DNA of 64,000 nucleotides. Origin: an uncultured Lachnospiraceae bacterium (lineage in GTDB: Bacteria > Bacillota > Clostridia > Lachnospirales > Lachnospiraceae). The stretch lies in contig CAJTPO010000007.1 in assembly GCA_910578115.1 (NCBI GenBank), positions 1 through 64,000 on the forward strand, in the 5' to 3' direction. Made by a program: the position numbers and the translations under genes. Under the pieces are notes generated by a model. The model searched no databases. It worked only from the letters and a program-made list of their open reading frames with translations, and had not been told where the DNA came from. The first letter of the stretch is position 1. Every line of letters begins with the position of its first letter. Below are positions 19,140 to 26,750 of this stretch, piece by piece.

Positions 19140-20537
19140 ATGAAAAAGAGAAAAGCGGCAATGTTGTTGGCGGCGATGATGGTGGTTTCATCACTGACTG
19201 CCTGTGGAGGAAACGGAAAGAACAAGGGAGCTTCCGGGGCAGATGTGCCAAAGCAGAAGGAAGAAGCGGCACAGGAAGAGAAGGAAACATCTGAGCAGCA
19301 ATCGACTTCGTCAAAGGAACCCGTGGAAATTGAGTTTTGGTACGGATTCGGAGGAAAACAGGCGGAAATTCTGGAAGGCGTTATCGCGGATTTCAATGCC
19401 GGTCAGGATGAAGTGGTGGTTACGGGTGTCTCCCATTCCAGCTATGGCGAGACGAATCAGATGCTGCAGGCGGCGATCGTATCCGGGGATGTACCGGCCT
19501 GCTATCTGTCAGATCCTGTTGCATCTACCAGATTCGCGGAAAGAGGACTGATCCAGTATCTGGATGATTACATTGCCGCGGACCCGGATTTCGACAAGGA
19601 AGATATCATTGAGGTTTTTCTGGATTATTGCAGAGATGACGAGGGGAAAGTCTACAGTCTTCCCGTATGGGGAAGCACCCAGGTGATCTACTACAGGAAG
19701 GATATGTTTGAAGAAGTGGGGCTGGATCCGGATGAAGTGTTTGCCACCTGGCAGAATGTGGCGGAGGCTGCCCGTAAGCTTCAGGAATATTATAAGGATG
19801 TGCCGGGTTTCTATGGCTTTGAGCCTATGTATGGTGCGGATTGTCTGAACGAGATGGCTTACAGCAACGGTGCTGCCGTTATGAGCGAAGATAAGCGGAC
19901 GATCACTTTTGACAGTGATGCGTATGTGGAAGCGCTGGAGGCTGCGCGGGTATGGATCAATGAAGAGAAGATCATGGGGATCCATTTTGGCGGAGACGGA
20001 TGGGAGTACTGGTATAAGACCATTGATGATGTGATGCAGGGCAGAGCCGGAGGGTATCTGGGTTCCAGCGGAGATCAGGGAGATCTGGATTTTGATATTA
20101 TTGCAGCACATGTACAGCCGGGCTTTGGCGACCATGCGCCGGCACCTTATGCAGATGCACATGCGGCGGGAATTGTGGAGAAAGCGTCAGAAGAGCAGAA
20201 GCAGGCAGCCTATAAGTGGCTTACTTACCTGAACAGGACCGGCGGAATGAAATTTGCCATGGCGACAGGCTATGTGCCGGTACGGCGTTCCGTGAGAGAC
20301 AACGAGGAGTACAAGGCGTTTCTGGAGGAAAACCCTCAGGCGCTGATTCCTTTGGAACAGGCGGAGATCAGCAGGAAGCAATGGCAGGATCTGACGGGCG
20401 GAGGAATTTCGGATGCTTTGGCAGATGCGTGTGACCTGATCGAGATCGAGAATGTGCCGGCAGGGGAAGCGCTGGATGAGGCGGCAGCGATCGCACAGCA
20501 GGCTCTGGATGAATACTGGGCGGAACAGGAAGAATAA
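19140..20537 (+). CDS. ABC transporter substrate-binding lipoprotein (UgpB-like)
   Basis: A 465-residue lipoprotein started at the ATG at 19140 (GGAAGGA upstream; a TTG two codons earlier is less likely). The signal peptide ends in a lipobox SSLTACGG. A charged Glu/Lys/Gln/Ser linker follows, then the binding fold with FWYGFGGKQAEILEGVI, a segment resembling the N-terminus of UgpB-like proteins. Together with the OPA-like carrier and the PHP phosphoesterase downstream, a phosphorylated glycerol or sugar substrate is plausible but unproven. Confidence 0.92.
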   Translation: MKKRKAAMLLAAMMVVSSLTACGGNGKNKGASGADVPKQKEEAAQEEKETSEQQSTSSKEPVEIEFWYGFGGKQAEILEGVIADFNAGQDEVVVTGVSHSSYGETNQMLQAAIVSGDVPACYLSDPVASTRFAERGLIQYLDDYIAADPDFDKEDIIEVFLDYCRDDEGKVYSLPVWGSTQVIYYRKDMFEEVGLDPDEVFATWQNVAEAARKLQEYYKDVPGFYGFEPMYGADCLNEMAYSNGAAVMSEDKRTITFDSDAYVEALEAARVWINEEKIMGIHFGGDGWEYWYKTIDDVMQGRAGGYLGSSGDQGDLDFDIIAAHVQPGFGDHAPAPYADAHAAGIVEKASEEQKQAAYKWLTYLNRTGGMKFAMATGYVPVRRSVRDNEEYKAFLEENPQALIPLEQAEISRKQWQDLTGGGISDALADACDLIEIENVPAGEALDEAAAIAQQALDEYWAEQEE

Positions 20538-20557
20538 AGGAAGGAAGCTCTGGCACC

Positions 20558-21826
20558 ATGAAGAAGTGTACGGATCGTTCAGACGGCAGGGAGATATTGA
20601 CAGGAGTCTTATGCTGGATCGTTTATTTCTCGATTTATCCGGGGCGGCTGAATTTCTCGGCCGGTATGAGTGAGATGCTGGAGACAGGATGCTGGGAAAA
20701 GGGGCAGCTTGGCAGTGTGGCAGCTGCCTTTTACCTGGCTTATGGGATCGGCCAGTATCCCAGCGGGCTTTTAGGAGACAGGATTTCGCCAAAGTGGATG
20801 ATCGGGGCGGGGGTGTGTGGCAGTGCGCTGATCAATGCCCTGTTCCCAGCAGCAGGTACAATAATGTGGATGCAGGGCCTCTGGTTTTTGAATGGACTGT
20901 TCCAGGCGCTGGTCTGGCCGCCTATGGTACGTCTGGTGACGGGTATGACCAGTGCGGAACGTTCGGTGAAGGTCATCCTCTTTCTTTCCCTCAGCAGTCC
21001 GGCAGGGATGTTGTGCACCTATCTGGTTAATGCGCTGCTGCTTGGGAGAGGAAACTGGAGAGCAGGTTTCTTTCTGGCCGGCATATGGCTGGCAGGGGTG
21101 ACCGTTTTGTGGTTTCTGTCACTTTCCTGGCTGGAACGCCGTATGGAACGGCAGGGGGGAGAGATACGGAAGTGCATGGTACGATATAAGGCAGAAAGGA
21201 CAACGACAGGTTCCGCCGTTATGCCGCATGCGGCTGTCTCTTCCGGTTTGGTCTGTTTGACGGCGGCGGCCTTTATCCATGGGATATTGAAGGATGGACT
21301 GACAACCTGGATTCCTGCCTGTCTGACAGTAAAGTTTGCCATTCAGCCCTCCTTTTCGGTCTTACTTACCATGGTACTGCCGGTGGTCAATCTGTGCGGA
21401 ATTCCGGCTGCGCAGACTGTAAATCGCCGTTTCTTTCAGAATGAGGCTGCAACAGGAGCGTTCTGTTATCTTCTGTCAGTCGGATGTTTTCTGTGTATGC
21501 TGGGAGGGGGCGGGAATTCCCTGTATGGCACGGTGGTGATCTTTGCCATTGTGACCAGTATGATGACGGCGGTTAATACATTACTGGTCAGTCTTGTGCC
21601 TCTGCATTTCGGAAAAGTGGGCAGAGTGGCCACGGTTTCAGGCATACTGAATGCCGTAACCTATCTTGGCAGTGCGGCAGCAAGTGTCCTGTTTGGCTAT
21701 ACGATGGAGTATGCCGGATGGCGGGAAACGCAGCTTATATGGTGTGTCTGCGCAGCTGCCGGAGGGCTTTGCTGTGCCTGCGCAGCCGGAAACTGGAAGC
21801 GGAACAGAGAGAATATGGATGGATGA
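20558..21826 (+). CDS. MFS transporter, organophosphate-antiporter-like
   Basis: A 422-residue major-facilitator protein with about 12 membrane segments. The early motif VYFSIYPGRLNFS and the cytoplasmic loop GQYPSGLLGDRISPKWMI match MFS signature A (GxLxDR). The overall pattern is closest to the OPA/GlpT group, which exchanges phosphate for glycerol-3-phosphate or hexose phosphates, but I cannot verify this without alignment. It starts 20 bases after the binding-protein gene and is probably co-transcribed. Confidence 0.82.
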   Translation: MKKCTDRSDGREILTGVLCWIVYFSIYPGRLNFSAGMSEMLETGCWEKGQLGSVAAAFYLAYGIGQYPSGLLGDRISPKWMIGAGVCGSALINALFPAAGTIMWMQGLWFLNGLFQALVWPPMVRLVTGMTSAERSVKVILFLSLSSPAGMLCTYLVNALLLGRGNWRAGFFLAGIWLAGVTVLWFLSLSWLERRMERQGGEIRKCMVRYKAERTTTGSAVMPHAAVSSGLVCLTAAAFIHGILKDGLTTWIPACLTVKFAIQPSFSVLLTMVLPVVNLCGIPAAQTVNRRFFQNEAATGAFCYLLSVGCFLCMLGGGGNSLYGTVVIFAIVTSMMTAVNTLLVSLVPLHFGKVGRVATVSGILNAVTYLGSAAASVLFGYTMEYAGWRETQLIWCVCAAAGGLCCACAAGNWKRNRENMDG

Positions 21827-21894
21827 AGGACATGGATGGATGACAGCGTTACGGTTTACAAATCCGTGCGCTGGGAGGGAGGCAGGGATATAAA

Positions 21895-23181
21895 TTGAAA
21901 ACAACATTGGAATATTATGATATTTTCCCCAGGATATTGTGTACCGAGGTTACGACTGTAGTGACGATACAGGCGCTGGGAGAACATGTGGAGCTGGAAG
22001 CTGCCGGAGAGTACCGGATCAGGCTGGTTCCCATGAATAATACACCGGTAAATTTGCCGGTGTATGGACGGCAGATGTATGCGGCAGTGTATGAGGACGG
22101 TGTGCTGCATTTTTCCTGCCGGCTGTCCGATGAGCAGCAGTATGCCGTGCTTTTGCAGAAGAAGGAAAAAGAAGGGTGGAATCCCTGCTGTGAGCTGCGG
22201 ATCTATGCGCTGCGGCCCGACTTTTTCAGGCTGCGCCCATTTCGAGGGGACATGCACTGCCACACCTGTCGGTCGGATGGGGCGGAGGGACCGTCCATTG
22301 TGGCCGCAAATTATCGAAAGGCCGGTTTTGACTTTTTATCCATTACCGATCATGGGCAGTATGAGCCGTCGCTGGAAGCGATCCGGGCATATGAGGAGAT
22401 TCCCATGAGCTTTCGGCTGTTTAGTGGAGAAGAAGTGCATCCTCCGAAAAATCACTGCCACACCGTTCATTTCGGGGGAGACTACAGTGTCAATGATATT
22501 TTCAGAAAAGACCCGGAGCGATATGAACGGGAGGTTGATCTGATCGCACAGGAACTGCAGATTCCTGTTCAGGTGGATGCCAGGGAATACGCGTCTTTGG
22601 TTTGGGTATACCGTAAAATTCGGGAAGCCGGCGGAATGGCGGTCATGGCGCATCCCTGCTGGATTCAGGAGGAGGCCTATCATATTTCCAGAACCATGTA
22701 TCAGTACCTGCTGCGGACACGGCCCTTTGACGCGCTGGAACTTACCTGCGGCCAGTCCATAGAGGAAAATCAGCTTCAGGTCAGCCTGTGGCAGCAGATG
22801 AGAGAGGAGGGGAATGTAGTGCCGGTCGTTGGCAGCAGTGATTCCCATGGGACGGTGAATGCTCAGTGGTTTGGTCTGTCGAAAATGATCGTTTTGGCGG
22901 AGCGATGTGAGAAGGACGCCATAATTGATGCGGTAAAAGCAAGACGGGCGGTAGTGCTGGAGCAGTATCACAAAGAGGAGTTTCCCAGAGTGTACGGAGA
23001 AAATCGGGCGGTGGAATTTGTACTTTTTTTGATTGCAGAATATATGCCGCTGCATGACGAGTTGTGTTACGAGGAGGGGCGGCTGATGAAAGCGTACGCC
23101 TGTGGAGATAAAGAGGCAGGAGAAATGCTGCGGCAGATTGGAAGGCGTACGGAAGCTCTGTTTGAGAAATACTGGGCTTAG
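21895..23181 (+). CDS. PHP-domain metal-dependent phosphoesterase
   Basis: A 428-residue protein that begins with a TTG at 21895 behind a GGGAGGGAGGCAGGG stretch. After an N-terminal beta-rich region of about 115 residues it carries the PHP signatures: GDMHCHTCRSDG (metal-binding His pair and Asp), FLSITDHG, the SGEEVHPP glutamate, MAVMAHPCW and VVGSSDSHG. PHP enzymes of this type hydrolyse phosphomonoesters or phosphodiesters such as glycerophosphodiesters. The position downstream of the importer suggests it processes the imported phosphorylated compound in the cytoplasm. Confidence 0.85.
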   Translation: MKTTLEYYDIFPRILCTEVTTVVTIQALGEHVELEAAGEYRIRLVPMNNTPVNLPVYGRQMYAAVYEDGVLHFSCRLSDEQQYAVLLQKKEKEGWNPCCELRIYALRPDFFRLRPFRGDMHCHTCRSDGAEGPSIVAANYRKAGFDFLSITDHGQYEPSLEAIRAYEEIPMSFRLFSGEEVHPPKNHCHTVHFGGDYSVNDIFRKDPERYEREVDLIAQELQIPVQVDAREYASLVWVYRKIREAGGMAVMAHPCWIQEEAYHISRTMYQYLLRTRPFDALELTCGQSIEENQLQVSLWQQMREEGNVVPVVGSSDSHGTVNAQWFGLSKMIVLAERCEKDAIIDAVKARRAVVLEQYHKEEFPRVYGENRAVEFVLFLIAEYMPLHDELCYEEGRLMKAYACGDKEAGEMLRQIGRRTEALFEKYWA

Positions 23182-23301
23182 ATAAATCAGGACATTATAT
23201 GGGAGCGGCAGGCTTTCCGCTCTGCAGCTTATACAATATCCTTTTCGGCATATCGTTCATCGACTTTCTGCGCAGACCTGTGCATTAGAAAGAAAGTCTG
23301 T

Positions 23302-23307
23302 TATAAT
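23302..23307 (+). promoter_or_regulatory. -10 element upstream of the 64-residue protein
   Basis: A perfect TATAAT 41 bases before the ATG at 23349. The -35 region (TGTGCA at 17-base spacing) is weak, so this is a tentative promoter. Confidence 0.4.
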
Positions 23308-23348
23308 AGAAAAGCACAGGGATTCCGGAGAGGGGGGCATATAGAATT

Positions 23349-23543
23349 ATGAATGAAGTAGATGACGTGATCAGGATGCTGGACAATATGGCGCAGGGCG
23401 GCGTGAGCCGCATCAAGGTGGAGACATCGGAGGAAGTGGCGGACGGGGCTGTCAGGAAGGCCTATCACCATGGAAGATGTGATGTGGGCAGCCCCTTTGC
23501 CACCGGGAAGCTGTTCGACGCGGAGGAGTCGGACTGCGGATGA
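23349..23543 (+). CDS. Small protein of unknown function (64 aa)
   Basis: A 64-residue soluble protein. Its N-terminal half (DVIRMLDNMAQGGVSRIKVE) looks helical, followed by a conserved-looking YHHGRCDVGSPFATGK segment with two His and one Cys that could bind metal. A GGAGAGGGGGG stretch about 11 bases upstream and a TATAAT at 23302 support expression. I recall similar short proteins in Lachnospiraceae but cannot name a family. It is monocistronic, ending just before a terminator that is shared with the convergent AraC gene. Confidence 0.65.
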   Translation: MNEVDDVIRMLDNMAQGGVSRIKVETSEEVADGAVRKAYHHGRCDVGSPFATGKLFDAEESDCG

Positions 23544-23552
23544 CGGTGATAA

Positions 23553-23592
23553 TGCACAGACAGACCGGTATTCAGGTCTGTCTGTGCATCTT
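23553..23592. terminator. Bidirectional terminator with perfect 14-bp stem
   Basis: TGCACAGACAGACC (23553-23566), an 8-base loop and its exact complement (23575-23588), followed by TCTTT. The stop codon of the minus-strand AraC gene lies in the loop, so the last codons of that gene are part of the stem. Confidence 0.8.
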
Positions 23593-24549
23593 TGCGTATT
23601 CGGTCGGGGAGCGCTGGTAGTATTTCCGGAAGGTTTCTGCAAAATAGCCTGCGCTGTTAAAGCCCACTTCATAACTGATCTCGGTGATCGACATGTCTGT
23701 GTGAAGGAGCAGCTCCAGCGCCCTGCTCAAACGGTACTGCGTCAGATAGGTGACAGGAGACCGGGAGAGATATTTCCGGAACAGGGAAGAACAGCTGCTT
23801 TTGCAGACATTACCGGCATCCGCGATCTGGTCAAGAGACAAAGGTTCTTTGTAATGAGCACGGATAAAAGTGACCATCTGCTTTACGGTAGAAAGCTGTC
23901 TGTTGGATTTGACCGGCTGTCCTGACTGCTTCGGAAGATTCCGGTAGAGAGGCAGCCACAGAGCAAGGATCAGCGGCTGGATCTGCAGGATAACGTCGTC
24001 AGGACCGGTGACGCCGGACGGGGAACCGCCTTGCCGTGCGGCTTTCAGGGCGGCATCATCCAGCAGATAGCCGCAACGGTCACATTGCTGATACAGCCTG
24101 CGCAACAGATCCAGTGTCTGTTTCTGCCAGGGAATCTCATTGGATAACAGCTGATATGGATGCTCGGTATTGGAGATGACGGGCTGCACATAGGTATCTT
24201 CAAAAAATTCGTTGGTGCACAGCAGCAGCGGATGCAGCAGAAAACAGATAAACTCGCATTCCGTGTAGTCCGGGGAATAGCCGTGATGGAACTGGCGGCT
24301 GTTGACCATGATGCCGCCTTCCGGCGGAAGTTCCACGGTGTTTCCATTGACATGATAGGACATACGGCCGGAAAGGATGAGAATAAATTCCAGATCTTCA
24401 TGCCAGTGGCTGACCGCGGCATAGTTGGGATAGGTGGAGAGAATGCCTCTGCGGATATAGAAAGGGTATTCTTTGCGGTTGTAGTCTACCGTTTCGGAAA
24501 AATCTGCGGGATTGAGGTTGGATGAGCATACATCGCCTGCTGTTTTCAT
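23572..24549 (-). CDS. AraC family transcriptional regulator with cupin sensor domain
   Basis: A 325-residue regulator. The N-terminal 150 residues form a cupin-like effector domain (VSHWHEDLEFILILSGRMSYH, then LPPEGGIMVNSRQFHHG). The C-terminal 100 residues are the AraC double helix-turn-helix (LSLDQIADAGNVCKSSCSSLF and ITEISYEVGFNSAGYFAETF). It starts at 24549 with GGAGAGG upstream. It is not linked to a kinase and probably senses a sugar directly; possible targets are the transporter genes to its left or the acetyltransferase to its right. Confidence 0.9.
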   Translation of the reverse strand: MKTAGDVCSSNLNPADFSETVDYNRKEYPFYIRRGILSTYPNYAAVSHWHEDLEFILILSGRMSYHVNGNTVELPPEGGIMVNSRQFHHGYSPDYTECEFICFLLHPLLLCTNEFFEDTYVQPVISNTEHPYQLLSNEIPWQKQTLDLLRRLYQQCDRCGYLLDDAALKAARQGGSPSGVTGPDDVILQIQPLILALWLPLYRNLPKQSGQPVKSNRQLSTVKQMVTFIRAHYKEPLSLDQIADAGNVCKSSCSSLFRKYLSRSPVTYLTQYRLSRALELLLHTDMSITEISYEVGFNSAGYFAETFRKYYQRSPTEYAKMHRQT

Positions 24550-24854
24550 GGGTGGCTGCCTCTCCTTTGCTGAGTATGGTTTGTTAAAAGGTTTAATTTG
24601 GAAGATTGTTATAATATTTTATAATATTCTGGTAGAAACGGCAACAAAATTGTCATATTATCATAGTACCATCATGCTCAACCTGCCGCTTAGCGGGCCG
24701 CATGGCCATCCATGCTGTCTTTTTGGCTGCCGGCAGTTTATGGGCATTACGAGAATGACAGAATCAATTCTGTTTGCGTCCTCGGCGCAAAGCGCTTCGG
24801 AATGGAGAAAAATGTTAAAGCAGACAAAAAGGGAAAAACAACGCGGGAAGGTGG
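24550..24854. other. Intergenic region between divergent AraC gene and acetyltransferase
   Basis: About 305 bases without a convincing gene. It holds A/T-rich TATAATATT repeats at 24610-24626 that may be promoter elements, and one copy of the short dispersed sequence CGCTTCGGAATGGAG (24793-24807) that recurs at 33497, 33632 and 40159. Confidence 0.5.
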
Positions 24855-25493
24855 ATGAAAAGGATGAATCATGTAGAGAGAAGAGATGCCCAGATGGCAT
24901 ATATTTCGGATGAAAGTATTTTTGAGGAACAGGCGGTGTGCAGGAAGAAGCTGCAGAAGTTAAACTTTATGGACCGCTCTGACTTTGACGGCCTTGGAGA
25001 AGCGGTGAAGGACCTTCTGGGAAAGTCGGAGGGGGCCTTTATTAATCCGCCCTTTTACTGTGATTACGGAAGCCATATTGAGGTGGGCAGGAACTTTTTT
25101 GCGAATTATAACTGTATGATCCTGGATGTGGCGAAGGTGAAGATCGGTGATAACTGCCAGATGGCTCCCAATGTTGCCATCTATACGGCGGGGCATCCGG
25201 TGCATCCTGTCACACGTAATTCTGCCTACGAGTACGGCAGGGAAGTGACCATCGGGGATAATGTCTGGCTGGGCGGTAATACGGTAATCTGTCCGGGCGT
25301 GCATATCGGCGATAATGTGGTAATCGGAGCCGGCAGTGTGGTGACGAAGGATATCCCGGACTGGTCTATCGCCGCAGGCAATCCCTGCCGCGTGATACGA
25401 AAGATCACGGATGCAGATAAGAGGAAGCTCTTCCGGGATGAGGAGATCGATGACGAGGCCTGGGCGGACATCTGTGGCAGAATGGAATTTTAA
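24855..25493 (+). CDS. Sugar O-acetyltransferase (maltose/galactoside acetyltransferase family)
   Basis: A 212-residue left-handed beta-helix acetyltransferase. An N-terminal Mac-type helical region is followed by hexapeptide repeats (GSHIEVGRNFFANYNCMILD, VTIGDNVWLGGNTVI, HIGDNVVIGAGSVV) and the probable catalytic His in YTAGHPVHP. It transfers acetyl from acetyl-CoA to a sugar hydroxyl. The ATG at 24855 or at 24864 may be used; GGAAGGTGG lies directly upstream. Monocistronic, followed by the thiamine riboswitch region. Confidence 0.9.
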   Translation: MKRMNHVERRDAQMAYISDESIFEEQAVCRKKLQKLNFMDRSDFDGLGEAVKDLLGKSEGAFINPPFYCDYGSHIEVGRNFFANYNCMILDVAKVKIGDNCQMAPNVAIYTAGHPVHPVTRNSAYEYGREVTIGDNVWLGGNTVICPGVHIGDNVVIGAGSVVTKDIPDWSIAAGNPCRVIRKITDADKRKLFRDEEIDDEAWADICGRMEF

Positions 25494-25504
25494 ATTAAAA
25501 AGTG

Positions 25505-25533
25505 TTGCAAACTGCGCGAAAATATAGTATAAA
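25505..25533 (+). promoter_or_regulatory. Candidate promoter for the TPP riboswitch transcript
   Basis: TTGCAA (25505-25510) and TATAAA (25528-25533) are spaced by 17 bases, ending about 28 bases before the riboswitch core. Confidence 0.5.
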
Positions 25534-25560
25534 GAAAGAAGATCGCAGTGTAATAGAATA

Positions 25561-25656
25561 ACAGGGGCGCTGGACACAAGTCCGGCTGAGATGCAGAGGC
25601 GTAATGTCGCTTCCGGTCCCTTGAACCTGATCCGGGTAATGCCGGCGTAGGAAGAA
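25561..25656 (+). promoter_or_regulatory. TPP (thiamine pyrophosphate) riboswitch, THI element
   Basis: The conserved core is directly readable: CTGAGATGCAGAGG around 25586-25599, then CCTTGAACCTGATCCGGGTA and GCCGGCGTAGGAAG ending near 25654. TPP binding folds the aptamer and favours the terminator at 25690-25724, reducing expression of the thiamine transporter gene at 25801 when thiamine is plentiful. Confidence 0.97.
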
Positions 25657-25689
25657 TATTCGACAAATAGAATACTTGTCGTTTTTTTC

Positions 25690-25724
25690 GTACCGCGTTG
25701 TGCTGTTTACACCGCGGTACTTTT
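25690..25724 (+). terminator. Riboswitch expression-platform terminator
   Basis: GTACCGCG (25690-25697) pairs with CGCGGTAC (25713-25720), followed by TTTT. It lies 35 bases after the TPP aptamer and fits a transcription-termination switch. Confidence 0.75.
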
Positions 25725-25777
25725 AAAGTTAGTTTGCGAAGCAAATTTACCAAAGTTAATTTGCGAAGCAAATTTAC
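25725..25777 (+). repeat. Tandem 26-base repeat, each with a GCGAAGC hairpin
   Basis: Two copies (25725-25750 and 25752-25777) differ at one base and each contains TTTGC-GAA-GCAAA (the second extends to seven base pairs). They lie between the riboswitch terminator and the thiT start, ending about 20 bases before the ribosome binding site. Confidence 0.85.
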
Positions 25778-25800
25778 TTTTCTTTACGGAGGAAACGACT

Positions 25801-26367
25801 ATGACACAAAAATCAACCAAAGTCCGCGCCCTGACAGAGGGCGCAATCATGATCGCAGCGGCTACTGTATTGGGGTATCTGCGGATTTTTCGCTTTCCCT
25901 TCGGCGGCTCTGTGGATCTGGCGCTGGTGCCGATCCTTGTCTACTGCCTGCGCTGGGGGCCGAAATACTCGCTGCTGTGCTGTTTTGTCAACGGCGTGCT
26001 GCAGTATTTTCTGGGAGGCGGCATTGCGATCTCCTGGCAGTCCATGCTGCTTGATTATGTAGTGGCCTATACGCTGGTATTCCTGTGCGGCTTCGGTGCC
26101 GGCAGGAAGCTTGGCTGGCTGTGGGGAACGCTTCTGGGTTCCTTCGGGCGCTGGGTATCGCTGACATTGTCCGGCGGTCTGCTCTGGTACATGTACATGC
26201 CGGAGACTTTTCTGGGAATGCCCATGGTAGATCCCTGGATCTACTCGATACTGCTCAACGGTGTGCTTGTAGTAGTGGTAATGGCGGTGGATCTGGCGGT
26301 GCTGGGCATCATGCAGAGTGTCCCGGCGCTGCGCCGGCAGGTGCTGGCGAAGCAGACTGCAGCGTGA
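25801..26367 (+). CDS. thiT: Energy-coupled thiamine transporter ThiT (ECF S component)
   Basis: A 188-residue hydrophobic protein with six predicted helices. N-terminal TEGAIMIAAATVLGYLRIF and the central CGFGAGRKLGWLWG and GRWVSLTLSGGLLWY segments (Trp-rich substrate site) are typical of ThiT. It binds thiamine in the membrane and works with the shared ECF module (EcfA, EcfA', EcfT), which is not encoded here. The TPP riboswitch in its leader supports the assignment strongly. GGAGG precedes the ATG. Confidence 0.96.
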   Translation: MTQKSTKVRALTEGAIMIAAATVLGYLRIFRFPFGGSVDLALVPILVYCLRWGPKYSLLCCFVNGVLQYFLGGGIAISWQSMLLDYVVAYTLVFLCGFGAGRKLGWLWGTLLGSFGRWVSLTLSGGLLWYMYMPETFLGMPMVDPWIYSILLNGVLVVVVMAVDLAVLGIMQSVPALRRQVLAKQTAA

Positions 26368-26750
26368 GGCGGCAGGTGCGTTTGTCCTGGTTACTCTCAG
26401 TGAACAAAGGTACACACGGTCGGTAAAGAATCTATGAAAATGAAATGCCATATTTGACAGGTTATACTTTGAAAACGTATAATATAGGTCAGATATGGCA
26501 TTTTATGTCAGTTGTTTTGCAGGGACTGCAGCAAAGACGGCGGCAGTGTCCATGCTTGCGAACTTTGACGGCATATGGTAGTATGGCAGAGGATGCTGCA
26601 GGGGAGGGCATGGACGTAAGTACTTATACGAAGACGAAGAAACAGGTCAACAAAACAGAAACGAAAACGGCAAACAAATCAGTAAAGCAACGACAGTACA
26701 ACAAAACCAGTATAAAATAAAACCGGATACAGGCTGATGGAGGGCGCATT
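26368..26750 (+). other. Long leader region of the PurF-like gene
   Basis: No convincing gene. The promoter at 26454-26483 would give an mRNA leader of about 260 bases, the second half of which is A/C-rich and poor in secondary structure. A 91-codon open frame (26445-26720) overlaps the promoter, has no ribosome binding site and is unlikely to be real. Confidence 0.5.
26454..26483 (+). promoter_or_regulatory. Consensus promoter of the PurF-like gene
   Basis: TTGACA (26454-26459) and TATAAT (26478-26483), both perfect, with an 18-base spacer. Confidence 0.75.

Noticed and set aside
24512..24913. 133-codon frame overlapping the acetyltransferase start
   Set aside because: Lacks a ribosome binding site and family features; it crosses the AraC and acetyltransferase gene starts.
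26445..26720. 91-codon frame upstream of the PurF-like gene
   Set aside because: Starts before the mapped promoter motifs and is Lys/Thr low complexity; treated as mRNA leader.
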